NCBI RefSeq assembly: GCF_022201045.2
Contig: NC_068557.1
Span: 4,898,001 to 4,962,000, forward strand
From: Citrus sinensis
Lineage: Eukaryota; Streptophyta; Magnoliopsida; Sapindales; Rutaceae
Reading direction: 5' to 3'
Length of the DNA: 64,000 nucleotides
Below, in pieces: positions 33,685 to 45,933 of this stretch (its first letter is position 1; every line of letters starts with the position of its first letter). The translations under genes and the position numbers were made by a program. Under the pieces are notes generated by a model. That model was not told the origin of the DNA, ran no database searches, and saw nothing but the letters and a program-made list of their open reading frames with translations.

Positions 33685-35389
33685 TATTATCGAATGCGCA
33701 GCAAAGATCGATGTCGTTGCTGTGTCATTTGATGTTGAAAATGAGAATTCAAATAGAATAAATAAAACACAGCTGGAAACTGGAAACTGGAAAGTGGCCT
33801 GTAGCCGAACACGTTTGAATTACAGGAAGGAACGCGGATTTGACCGTCAAAATTTGGCCAGTTTTGAATTTGGAATGATGGGGTATCTTGGAACTTTCGT
33901 TTTAGATTTCACTTATTATTTAAAGGTTTATTGGGTTTTTTTTTTTAATTGAATTTTATTGGCTTCGTAGAATGAATCATCTACGTGTTGAGGGGGGACT
34001 GTGACCATGTGCATCGAATGGAATTAATAATAATAATAACTCCGTATTAATAATAATATTTATTATCTCACTGCATTTGCATGTGCAGTGACGGTGACAC
34101 TAGCGATCGACGACAAAAATTACCCTGGATGGAGCTATTATACGTAATTACGTATGACGGTGTTCTTTTGAAGCTATACATTATTTTCTTTCATTTGAAA
34201 AAATGGAAAACCAACTCAATTTTGCTATAACTTCTTGTTTTCAAAAATGAAATACTATTTTCACTAAAAAAAAAAAAAGAGAAAAAAAAAATTCAATTTT
34301 ACCATTTTATTTAGTAATACTCTAGAAACTTCTGCACCCCATGTTTGACTACAGATTACTTGTGACCGTGGATAGATAAAATTATATATTTTAGAAGTTT
34401 GGGGTTTTAATTTTACTACTTGCATCAAAGTTAGAGAGAAATTTAGTTTACTTTCATGAAATAACAAAATACATTGGACAGATTTTCAACATTGATGAAT
34501 GTACGCAGAATCTACTCCAAATAATGGATAAACTTATGAACCCCCACCACAAGTGAATATTGAACGCCATTCCTCAAAGTTAGAAAAGAAATGTGAAATC
34601 CACCCAACTAAATATAGTTCTGAAAATATATATATATATATATATTTAATATGCATTTAATAACGAATTGTGTGATAAGTAGTAGTAACTTATTTAAATT
34701 ATCCAATAGACAAACACCTATTTGAATTATGATATATATATATATAACAGATGGATTTTTCAAAGTCAATTCATTGAAATCAAAAACTCAAACCAAATCT
34801 AAAGCAAATAAAATGGGTTGGTTTAGGTTTTGGTTGCAAAATAATTAGGTTGATTGTGGGTTAAAACCAAATTAATTTGGTTTTGGTTGACCTTAAACCC
34901 AAATCAAATCAAACTATGCCCTACCGCAACTTTCAAGTCTATGGTCGAACAGTGGCACACACATAATACGAAATATTTAAAATAAGATATAATTGTTCAA
35001 AAGAAGGCATTTTTCCTTGGAGAACAATTTTACTGAGACTATTTGCAAACCATAGGGTAAGTAATCAAGAAAACAGAACTTTTCTTCATCAATAACCATA
35101 AAAGGATTTCTAGTCCATTTTCTTGGGGGGGAAAAAAAGAAAAAAAAAAAAGAATTTATGTATTAATTTAGACCCTCATTATTCATACAATTATACCAAA
35201 CACATATGAGTGTACAATAAACTCAACTTTGATCTCTTGATGCCTTTCTCTAATTCAGGTAGTAAGTTTTCTACCTGCAATCAAAACCAGCTCCAGCTCA
35301 AGTTGATTGACAAATTGAAATGGAAATTAGCCCTCCAATTCTTCAAAGCGTAAATCTATGTATAAAGGTATGTATATATATGTGCCTCT
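33685..35389. other. Intergenic between GATL and CSLC4
   Basis: AT-rich. It holds (TA)n tracts near 34627-34647 and 34733-34746 and a hAT-related fragment at about 34760-34923. No gene recognised. Confidence 0.5.
34760..34923 (-). mobile_element. Fragment related to the hAT element at 79-1067
   Basis: Read on the minus strand from 34923, the sequence starts TAGGGCATAGTTTGATTTGGG and continues to TTTAAGGTCAACC. It follows the left end of the hAT element (TAGGGGTGGGCATAGGTTGG, then TTTTAAGTCAACCC) with a short gap. The rest is Asn-type AACC/GGTT-rich subterminal sequence. No matching opposite end was found, so it is a fragment or a diverged short relative. Confidence 0.5.
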
Positions 35390-37676
35390 TCAGCTCACTT
35401 GCTCACCAATCAAGTCCAATCCCATGACAAGAAATGATAGCCCTTGAAACAACAAAAAATAGAAATGAACTCCATGTGCCGATAGCAAACTCCTTGCAGC
35501 TGCAGTGAGCAAAAGAAAAGCAAGTGCAAGTTCCTTTCTGTAGAGCCTATTTCTCTTCCTTGTAACAGGGATTTTCTCCTCCTTGAGTTTACTTAACAAT
35601 TCCAAGCCAGACTCTGAATTCCTTCTGTGCAACTGCATCTTCTCTTCCCTTTCTGCGAGGGCTAGCAAATCGGATTCAGATGATCTTCCTGTCTTCTTTG
35701 TCACAACCCATTCGTACGCGCTTCCAAGCTGAAACAATCCGGAGACCATGGCATTGAATTTTGTGACTGACATTGTGTTCTCAAAGAGAAGGTAAGGTAC
35801 CAAGAATGGGAAGGATTTCGGAGATGGGAGTATGTTTAAAAGTGACATGAAAATTGGTACATAACAAATCACCCAAATAGGCAATTCTGACTCTGGTATG
35901 AACATTGTCAATGGCAGTATGATGCAGAACAATGTGAATGAGTAAAATGGAAGTATAAGTTTCCTTAGAAGGAAGAAAAGGAATATCAAGTTGGCCTTCT
36001 TCAAGATTGATATCTGCAATATGCATACAGCAACACAAATCAATCAACCAATCACTCAACAAATATGGTACAAGTAGGAGTGTTGAAAACAAATGGGAAG
36101 AGCAATCAAGAACCTTGGAAGTTAAGATTGCAGGGAGGCATAAGCGAAAGAGCTGCATAGGACCCGAATGCCACCGGTGTTGCTGCTTCTTGTAAGCTTC
36201 ATAGGATTCTGGCAACTCACAAAGTACTTTGACATCGTTGAGGAAGATGAACTTCCATCCATTCAAGTGTGCACGTACCGCGATATCCATGTCTTCGACT
36301 GTTGTTCTCTCTAGCCACCCTCCTGAATCTTCTAAAGCTTTGATTCTCCACACTCCCGCGGTTCCATTGAAACCGAAGAAATTGAGGAACACACCATTGA
36401 CTTGCTGCTCCACCTCAAAGTGAAAGCACAAGTTGATGTTTTGGAGCCTTGTGAGTAAATTCTCATCCTTGTTCACAAAAGACCACCGAGCCTGAACTAG
36501 ACCAAGTTCAGGATTCCCCTGCCGTAAATCACAAGATTGATTCAATAAATAAAATAATCATCAACAAAACAAAAACATTAGAGAGCAAACCAACCACAAT
36601 CCAATCCCATTCATCTTTTTGTACCTTGAAGTGGGGAATTGTTTGTTTGAGGAAATCAGAATTAGGCTGAAAGTCAGCATCAAATATTGCAACAAACTCA
36701 TAGTCCTTGACATAGTCACAGGACATGGCTGATTTGAGATTCCCAGCTTTGTATCCGGTTCTGATTAATCGGTGTCGGTAGACTATGTTAACTCCTTTTT
36801 GACGCCAATCTGAGACTTCATCTTGGATCAATAGCTGCAAATTTCCATCATCTGAATCATCTAGGACTTGAATTAAAATCCTATCCTTAGGCCAATCTAA
36901 TTGACAAGCAGCCGCAATTGACGTTTCATACACCTAAATATCATGTACCAACTAAGAATCAGATTCAAAGCAAGCAAGCAACAAACTCTTTTGGCACAAA
37001 TATGAACTGTTGAGGATGTTTCAGTTACCTCTCTTTCATTGCACATAGGGATCTGGACAAGAACCATTGGGAAAGAAGCAGAATCCTCAACGTCGTAAGC
37101 TGCCCCATCAATCTTTGGCTTCAAGTTCTTGTACTTTATCCAGAAACAACCGACACATAGGATGAACCGATCGAGAGATTGAATCAAGAAAAGTACAACA
37201 CAGAAGTTGGAAAGCGTTATGACCAAAGGAGCTACGTAATCAACTCTAAATGACAACCAAGCCATATAAGACCATTGCACAAGACCCTGAACCTCCCATG
37301 GCTGAATCAGATTCAAGTTCCATTTCTGGAAATAGGCAACAACCTCAATCACCAAAGCTGCTATTGAAATAAATAAGAAAGCTTTGATAAACCTGTACAA
37401 TCTTCCTCTGCTTCTAGGCCCTTCTTCTTCATTTACATCAGACAATTCAATCCGCTTTTTTGCTGAAACAAACGTGGTCTTGAAAGCCATGGCTAGCCAT
37501 GAAAGACAAGAAAAAGCTCTCTGAGCTTTCAGGAAAAGAAACCATGTGAACTGCTTGGGACTCACAGCCTTTTGTTTCTCTGGAAACAACAGTGACTCTG
37601 ACTCTGAGCCATTTAGCTCCACTAAAGAGATGTTGTTAGGCTTCTCTATAGTCACCACAACTGAATTTGGAGCCAT
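35390..37676 (-). CDS. CSLC4: Cellulose synthase-like C, xyloglucan glucan synthase
   Basis: Four exons on the minus strand, 37676-37029, 36933-36625, 36518-36114 and 36013-35390, all in phase 0, encode 661 residues. Arabidopsis CSLC4 is about 670 long and closely similar along its whole length as I recall it, including the MAPNSV start and the GEQVS-like end. The protein spans the Golgi membrane. It has two N-terminal membrane helices (about 95-115 and 150-180), a GT2 catalytic domain with D242 (VLDDSDD), D301-A-D303, E394-D395 and the Q-x-x-R-W motif at 431-435, then C-terminal helices. CSLC enzymes polymerise the beta-1,4-glucan backbone of xyloglucan from UDP-glucose. All catalytic residues are present. 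The TBL genes 11 kb away may act on the same polymer. Confidence 0.95.
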
Positions 37677-40600
37677 TGTTAAATGAAAAAATGATTGATA
37701 CCCAGATCAAGATTTGCAAAAAATAAATAAATAAATAAACAAGCAAATGAGATTTATGTTTTTGTTTTCACAGCATTATAGCTGAGAAAAAGAAAGCGAG
37801 AGATGAAGATCAAGAACAGTATGCGTTGATTGGTGCACTCGAGTGAAGTAGCAATATATCAGAGGAGTGACAACTAAGCACAGCCAAATTGCAGATCAGC
37901 TGACCAAACTTTCTTTCTTATTATGTGAAATCGGAGACCGTGTATTACTGCAGTAATGCCGTAATGGTGTGGCGCGCACTTAATTTTATTTCTTAATTTA
38001 CTAAACTTCTATGAAGTTTCTAATCTTTTTTTTCCTTTCCTGGAGTATGATTTTCTTTTTTTTAATATATTGACTTTCTCTGATTGCTGTCACTTGCGCG
38101 GTGCCAACACTAGATCTGATAAGTAAGCTCTCTCTTTCTTCTGCGGAAAATTTTATAAATCCTAGATTGAAATAATATTCACCGGAATTAAACATTTACA
38201 GGCAGATAAAAAATGAATTAGAAAATTTGTCTAAAAACAATCAATTCCTAGGATCGCGTAAAAAAGGTATTAAAAATTGTAAATCATTAATTCATTGTCT
38301 TTATTTTATGTATTGAATCTGACAATTCTGAAAAGATACTAATTTAGTAATTTTACTAGTTGTGATTGCTATTGGGAATGAAATAAATAAAAAGATTGAA
38401 GTAATTAATACTAGATTCCTGAATTGAATGGAGAAAGTCAAAAACAAGCTCATATCATATCATTGCTCTGATTTTCCCCTTACTGTGTGCCGCAGCTTGT
38501 GCATTCTTGATTAGTGCTCGTGCATTAAAAATTTAAGAAAAATTAACATGAAGGAATAAATATTTAGAGTTTTTTTTTTTTTCTTTTTCATCCTTAGCAT
38601 GCATGAGATTTCGGAAATGTAACAAGTGGAATGTGTGATGATCCGACAGTCATAATGAGTCCGATGCAGTGGCACATCAAAAGCTAAAAGGAAACTGTTG
38701 CTTTTATTATGAATATGAAAACACCATTATTGTTTTCACAAGAATCGGAGTGTGGAAACTCAGGATCTCGTGAGTCGTGACTCACTTTAAAAAAGTAATA
38801 ATAATCATAATAATAGAAACTCTATGAGTGTTTCAAACTTGGGCAGATAGAAGCTTAATCCACTCTTTTTTATGTGGATTTCAACTCCCTCTTATAATTT
38901 TGACGGAAGACTTAATCCCACTTGTGACAATTTTTAGCAAATTTTTCATTCATTTTGTAGTAAATTAGAGTATAATTTTATCAAATTTCAAAGTTGATTT
39001 TTACTCTAACTCATTGCAGATTAAGGGCTCACATTGTTTTTGGGAGATTTTAAAACGTTAAAAATTAATTCCGATATTTGGTAAATTTTTTTTGAAAATT
39101 ACTTTTGACAAAATTATCTATCTTACAGAAATTTTAAAAAGTAGGTATGGAATAGCTTTTTAAATTTTAATTTTGAGAATTATTTTATAATTAATATAAT
39201 TTTATATATATCTTCATATATATTATAAAAATTTAAAATTATCCTTATCAATTAAGAAACAAAATCTTCATTTTTAAAGAGATGATGATGATTATTATTA
39301 TTATTACCAATTGTATTGAGATAATTAAATAAAAATAAAATTAATAATATAAAATATTTTTATTATTTATTATATATACATAATAAAAATATTTTATATA
39401 CATATAAATGTTTTAATTAAATGTTTAAATAAATTTTATTCAACATTATGTTCAATTTACAGTAGTTTAATAATAAAATTTACTAAATACGTGATTATTT
39501 TTAAAACTCTCAGTACTTTTAAATAACAAATTTTACCAAAAGTTTAATTAATTCTCTTCGCAATTAATTGTTTTTACAGTATAACTAATAACAATTATTT
39601 AAAAAATTGCAGTATTACTAAATTGACCTAGGTTTGGGATTATAGCTTCTATAACTTCACAGCTGGTTTCTCAATTGAACTAATTATTAATTAAGTCTAC
39701 TCTTAACAGAATTCTAATTCTAATATTAGAAAAAACTTGTACACTAAAACTAGAGCTCTATAGTCTATACACACCTTAATTCTAAATCACTAAAATTCAT
39801 CATACTTTTTCTTCTCGGTCTCTCTTATTTTCATACTTGGAAATCTAACATTGATGTTTCTTTCTTAATTCATAGTTTCATTTGATTGTATCCCCACGAG
39901 TATGAGCATAAAGGGGTCCATGCGCATGATATTGAGATTTGAATTTTATTGCCAACTTAATTACACCTAACCCAAAGTCTCAATCACATCTTTGAAAATT
40001 TTGTTTGGAATAAGAGGAAACTTTAAACTTTAATAGGGCTCATTAATCTTGATTTGATGTCGTCATAAGTCGCAATAATTAACTACTTTGATTTTGAAAA
40101 AAAATGTAACATTAATGGTGTAAAAGAAGAAAATTTAATAAGTATATATAAAAAAAAAGGGTTTACAGTTAGTAGATATGTGGATGCATAAAGAAATAAA
40201 TTTTCTTCATTTCAGTTACCTTGTGTTATTTTTTTTAATACCATTTCATATTGAAAATAATCTGTTTAGTATTCAAATTTAACTCAAATGGGTGAGAAAG
40301 GATTATTAGGCTAAAAAATAATTTAGTAAATGTAATTTTATTCAAAATATTTTTTAATTCAGAAAAAAGTAAGTGAATGTGGACAATAATCTCATGGATT
40401 CATAATTTTATTTGATGACTATTCACCAGATATAACAAATATGTGTGTGGGCAATAATTCATTGGTTGGGTTGATCAGTATCTCTTCCCTTAACTCTATG
40501 TGTGTATTTTTTTTAACATAGGTCAAAACTTAGGAAATTATGAAGTAATTTTTCAAAAATAAAGAGGGATATTTTCACTCCATAATTTTTGTAAATCCAC

Positions 40601-43600
40601 CTACTTTTAGAAAATAATTAATTACTTAAAGAAAATAAAAGTCAATATCTAATTTGAATGACTAATAACTAAATCCTTCTTAAATTCTTTTTTTTTCTTT
40701 TTGACTTAGGATATTTGACAATCTTTTACTATATATATTTTTTAAAATAGATTTTTAATTATTTTTTATATTATAAAGTAATTAAATTGCACTATGTGGT
40801 TAAAAATAATAAAAAATGTTTGAAAAAAAATTAAATGTTTAACTCATGAATTTTTAAAATTTTTTTTTAAAATAATGTGAATTTGTTGTAATTATTTTTT
40901 TTTAATGTGCGATAGGTTTACAAACATAGTCTAGTACCCACGCAAAATTGAATTGTCGACTCAGTAAAAGTATATCTATTATGATTTATGTATCTTCATG
41001 TTAGAGCATATGCGTTCCAATTCCCAATCCCAAAGAATATTTTAGAGAAATCTCTAATCTCGCAAATTTTTTTGATACTTATAAAATGCATCACATCGAA
41101 TTTAATGTCACCCCAATGATCAGCCCAACGATTTTTTGTCTAAGACGGAATCCGTCACCTTTGATTTGTTCTCTACTGCAAAAATAAAGTAGAAACAAAA
41201 CAATATACACAACCAAAGTAGATGTCAAAGAAGAGGGGAAACTTGTAGTGTAATTGTGATACTGTGTTACAGTTACATCCAATCATTGTATGTCAATAGA
41301 TTCCACCAATCTAAATACATTCAACGGCCGAATGCAACTGTGATACGATATTATAATTGCACTGTAGCCTGATCCAAAAAAGAAGGCCTTATCTATTGGG
41401 GTGGGGTCTTTGAGAACTTCTAAAACCTTTTCCTGTAGTCCCATGTGAGCAAGCTGCAAGCCTATAACTACCACTGGGACAACTGTGTTGTGGGGGAAGT
41501 TCATATTACTTCTCCATGATATCTCCTCAAGTTCATATTTGTTAGTTTGGGCAGTTACTTTATAAATGTGTATATCCAAACGTTCTAATCAAGAAACACA
41601 GAATGTTCAAAATTTATTGCATTCCTGCACATCCCATTTCTTGGGACTTGGGTTACTTGTAGATGCCTATAAATGTGCTAGAAGTTAGAATAAAAGAGGA
41701 CATACGATAAGTAAGACTCTGACAGAAAAACAATTATTGAACATAGAGTAATTTCCATCAAATAAAAAAACAAAGATAGCAGTAGAAGTTTGATCTGTGG
41801 TTGAATATTAGTAGGTGTGCATGCATGTACGCTAGCAGCCACGCATTTCAATTTGGAAGTGAAGCCACAGCCAGCTAGCTAGCAAAGATAGCCCACCAGG
41901 CTACAACCTACAGGTACCAGTGAACATGGGAGATATTTGAATCTCAAAAGCCATGAATTTTGTCTTGGTTTGACGGCAGGCTCACAGTCACATGTGACAA
42001 CATAATGCCACTGTTTCAAATCCCATGTGATTTGGCTGGCTACTCTGGCCAGCATGGCATCATATCTTCATCAGTTTCATACATAAACAACATCGGCAAG
42101 CTAGTCTTATCATCATTTGACCTGTTGATTATTGAGAAATATTATAAGAATGATTTGTTTATTGATTTAGTTCCCATATCCAGTGGATCGGTGTTTGTTT
42201 TAAGTGGAATTTAATCAATGAGCCAACAGAATAAGATCGAAGAAGCTTCGAGGGCCCTGTGTTTTGATACTTTGCCACTTCGTGTTTCTGCTTTTCTATT
42301 CTTTAAAAAAAATAACTCGGTTCCCCTCGAAGTTTACTCGAGTTATTTTTAAATAATTTTATTTAATAACGTTAAAAAATTAATACTTTTAACAATCTAT
42401 GCTTTGACGGTTATTAGTACTTTATAAGTCTCTTTTATAGCATCATCAAAAAAAAATTTAAATAAGATTTTATTTATAATTTGAAGAGTTATATAAGTAA
42501 GAACACAGACAAACACTATCTCGTTTGAAAAATCTCATTTGAAAATCTTTTTGAAGTTTTTAATTTAATATTATATTATTTTTTATATTATAGTTCTTGA
42601 AGAGAAAGAAATAATATAATTGTTATTATTTTGGTAGACTTAATTTTCTACACTTTTATTTGTCATATAAGTTAATAAATAAGTATTTAAAGAAAAAAAT
42701 TAGAAGAGATTTTTAGCGAGAATTATGATTATCTCATTATATGATATTTTCTTAAATAAAAATACATGTGAGTGATTAATAGTTAATAAAAAAAATTAAA
42801 TTCTACACATACACTATCACTTAAATACACGTAGCATAATATTTTAAAAATTCATGAGAAGCCCATATAAGGAGATGATCTCTGTTCTGATGCTATTAGT
42901 CCGACCATCAACACCTATCTCAATTGCTTTCCAAAAAGGTTCCTCTTATTCTAGATGAACAAGGTCGGACATGTCCCTCAAAAAATATAGTGGGGATGAA
43001 AATTCAAATGCTGAAAAAAAATTATTATTTCGTTCCAAAATTTATAGCCTCGTATCTATTCTCAGGCTACATGAACTAAAGAGGGCATATCTTAATGGGC
43101 CGCATCGTCAAGTCTGATTTAACAAGCTAACCAACATGGTGTCCAAAGATTAAATTTTAACGGATCAAAACGCGGACCTTATTTTCTTTCTTTCTTTCCT
43201 TTTTTTTTTTCACAATACATTACACATTGATTAATAGTTGTATCAGAAATTTCCCAAGATTTTATTTCGATTTATCACAGTTGAAGCCTAGATCAAACTA
43301 GCCAACAAGGAGAAAACTTACTTTCAAAACACACGAATAGATTGGAACCCTCAACCTCAATAATGAAATGTGAAGATGCCCCTACTCTAATAAAGAAAAA
43401 TATGCTGATGTGGTTTTAATACAAAATATATAGTGAATAAGGTCATGTAAAAGAAAAAAAAATTAAATACATGTAATGAAAAGGTAGGAACGGCTCTGTA
43501 GTAAAGCCACTTTCATGTCAAGGCCTACAAAATGACTGTTCTTGTTCGCATATAAATATATGGGGCTCGGAGAGTCGGAGGGGAACCCACTAACAGCAAA

Positions 43601-44030
43601 ACATGTTCAATTCTGCGTCGTGATTTGCCGACACAAAAACTTGAGCTGTCTATATTTCATAAATTATCATCAACTATATCGAGGTAATTTATAAAAGCAG
43701 TATTAATTCCAATGCTTCCTCACCAAAATGCAATTTGGAAAACACTAATGAATGGTCATTTTTTGCAAAAGGATAAGAAGAATGTGAGTGTGTCTGCAAA
43801 TATTTGTCTAGATTTTAACAATTGTCTGTTTGGTAAGATGTCTATCATATACAGAGAGTTGGACAAATGAAATACATATGTATAGCTGCCACCATGCCTG
43901 AATTATTGGTTATATGTTCATGAATTGTCTGCTATCAAACTAGGCAAGGCTTGGCAATATTTTTTGTGTATAATATAGTAATAAGTATTGATGGATGGTA
44001 CGTGTCCAACTATTGAAGTTATCTTTTGCA
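37677..44030. other. Gene-poor AT-rich intergenic region, part 1
   Basis: The CSLC4 promoter should lie just above 37677. The remainder is very AT-rich with no family-level protein similarity seen. Around 42440-42740 the reverse complement resembles the MITE at 2007-2382 (TTTAAATACTTATTTATTAA against TTCAAATACTTATTTGCTTA). An open frame on the minus strand at 41283-41579 (98 codons) was not recognised. Confidence 0.45.
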
Positions 44031-44034
44031 TGCA

Positions 44035-44036
<2 letters not shown>

Positions 44037-44082
<46 letters not shown>
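44037..44082. repeat. (TA)23 microsatellite
   Basis: An uninterrupted TA dinucleotide run of 46 bp, likely polymorphic in length. It abuts the left end of a small inverted-repeat element. Confidence 0.95.
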
Positions 44083-44083
<1 letters not shown>

Positions 44084-44085
<2 letters not shown>

Positions 44086-44259
44086 GTTTTTCAATCAGAG
44101 ATTCATAATTTTAATAAAGTTAGGAATTAGTTAAAAGATAAAAAAATTATATTTTAATACACTACATGACAAAATACAGTGCATTAAAGCCTGTGTTTTT
44201 TTAGTCTTTTAGCTAATCTCTTACTTTATTAAAGTAAGGGATATCTGATTGGAAAACTA
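44084..44259. mobile_element. Small MITE, about 176 bp, mostly inverted repeat
   Basis: The left arm begins TAGTTTTTCAATCAGAGATT and the reverse complement of the right end begins TAGTTTTCCAATCAGATATC. Similarity continues for about 60 bp through TTTAATAAAGTTAGG/TTTAATAAAGTAAGA and TAGTTAAAAGA/TAGCTAAAAGA. It sits in TA-repeat sequence, so the target duplication cannot be defined. No family assigned. Confidence 0.65.
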
Positions 44260-44369
44260 ATATATAGTATATATATATAATCTAGGACTACTTGACAATT
44301 TAACAAATGAGATCTCAACTGAAGAGCAGGAGAAAGATCAAGGAAGAAGGATGTCACTATTATTATTAT

Positions 44370-44640
44370 TAGGGGTGTCAATTTATGACATCATCAACTA
44401 ATTTGATATTTAGACTGTATGAATTATCAAATTTGCGTAGATCTAACATGATAAAATTATTAAACAAGTTAAATTTATCTGACATATTTATTAATTGTTT
44501 CAGGTTCAAGTTTAAAGATTTTGAATTTATTTATGATATGATTAATTATTCAATTAATAATGATTGGTTGTACAAACGAGTGAATTTTTTTTTTTAAGTT
44601 TTAAACAAACTAGACCCTAGTTTTGTTTGACACTTTAACT
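44370..44640 (+). mobile_element. Possible hAT-type left end
   Basis: TAGGGGTGTCAATTTATGAC is the usual left end of a common class of plant hAT elements. No matching right end (TTGACACCCCTA) was found nearby, so the right border given is approximate and the call is tentative. Confidence 0.35.
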
Positions 44641-45821
44641 CCCATTTACTACAATGGTTTGAAATCAAATTTAACAAAAGCAACTGCTAGCACTAACAAA
44701 ATACCCACTCAGAACTTAAAAGTTATTTTGATTAGAAAATAGAAACTCTATCTCAATTTGACCACAAAATCAATTAAAGTTTAGCTTCTAATCTAGAATG
44801 CCAACTCTTGTCTTAAAGGTCTCTATTTTTTACCCCTTTTCTTTGAATTTTTATTCAATTTGAGAATCTAACCATTCATTTGAATTGAAGTTTATGTGAG
44901 GAGTAGCTTTCTAATCCTTATGAAATCCCTTTACTTAAAAAACCCTACTAAATGATTTAGAGAATAATATTATTCTAAACCCACATATCTTTATTCCAAA
45001 AACACCCTTGTCTTATGCATCCCGTCCCAACCCCATGTCACCTTTTCTTTTTCGTCCTCATTTTAAGTAACAAGTCTTCCTAAAATTGATTTTTGATTGA
45101 TACGAACAATCCACTCACTGCTATTAATCTCATGTTCTTGGTATTCTCTCCAATAAAGGTTTTTATATAGGACTCATATTCTCTTTGTTGCAAGCCCACT
45201 TTCTCTTTAGAACAAAAGAAAACAGAAAAAAAAAAAAGAAAGAGAAATATTAATATCAAATTATGACTAATGAGTACGATTATTGGTTATTGATAGTTTG
45301 AGATTTGATCTCAGAATCTAAAAAATTAGTATGTAGTTTGAGGAATGTCAGTGAGCTTTGGTTTCACAGTTATGGAGAAGATGTTCTACTCTCTTTTGTC
45401 TATGATTATAGATTTATGTAGGGACAAAATTGTAATTATAAAGGCGGGGATTGATTAGGATTTTTAAAGGGTGCCAATGGTACCACTCCCTTATGCGGAC
45501 TCATATTTGCACAAAGATGAAGTTCATTCCTTGGGCTTGAACTTGGGCTCAAAGCTGCTTCTATTTGCTGGATGTCGGCCTTACCTTTCTTTAATAATGG
45601 GCTTGTTTGATTTAATATTGAGCTGGACTATTCGCACCCCTTCATTATTCATATAAAACCCTTGTTCAAGTGTTTATTACCCTTCATTAAATCCCGTACA
45701 ATCCTAGCCAAGAGAGGGAAAGAACAAAGGATGGCAAAATTACCCGCCAAGCCACCCAATCTCACTCGCAAAAACTCATCATGGGTTGCAGGCGTGTTTG
45801 ATATTAAGAAAAAAGCAAATG
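44641..45821. other. Gene-poor intergenic region, part 2
   Basis: No coding or RNA gene recognised. Short open frames at 45471-45656 (plus) and 45649-45864 (minus) have no recognisable product. Confidence 0.4.
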
Positions 45822-45933
45822 CTATGTTACAATTAATGTAACATACACACTCAACAACAACCACACAAATTGTGTGGGTCCATCATTTGTGTGGTTGTTG
45901 TTGAGTGTGTATGTTACATTAATTGTAACATAG
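45822..45933. repeat. Perfect 49-bp inverted repeat with a 14-nt loop
   Basis: The arms at 45822-45870 and 45885-45933 are exact reverse complements over all 49 bases, checked base by base. The spacer is 45871-45884. The outer part of each arm (ATGTTAC...GTAACAT) is itself palindromic. The structure would form a long, unbroken hairpin in RNA or a cruciform in DNA. It may be a foldback element or a very young MITE or small-RNA source; no transposon family or target duplication was recognised. Confidence 0.9.

Noticed and set aside
41283-41579. 98-codon minus-strand open frame in the gene desert
   Set aside because: No recognisable domain, no splice partners seen, and surrounding sequence is non-coding in character.
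45471-45864. Overlapping open frames on both strands before the 49-bp inverted repeat
   Set aside because: Short, without recognisable product; one runs into the inverted repeat itself.
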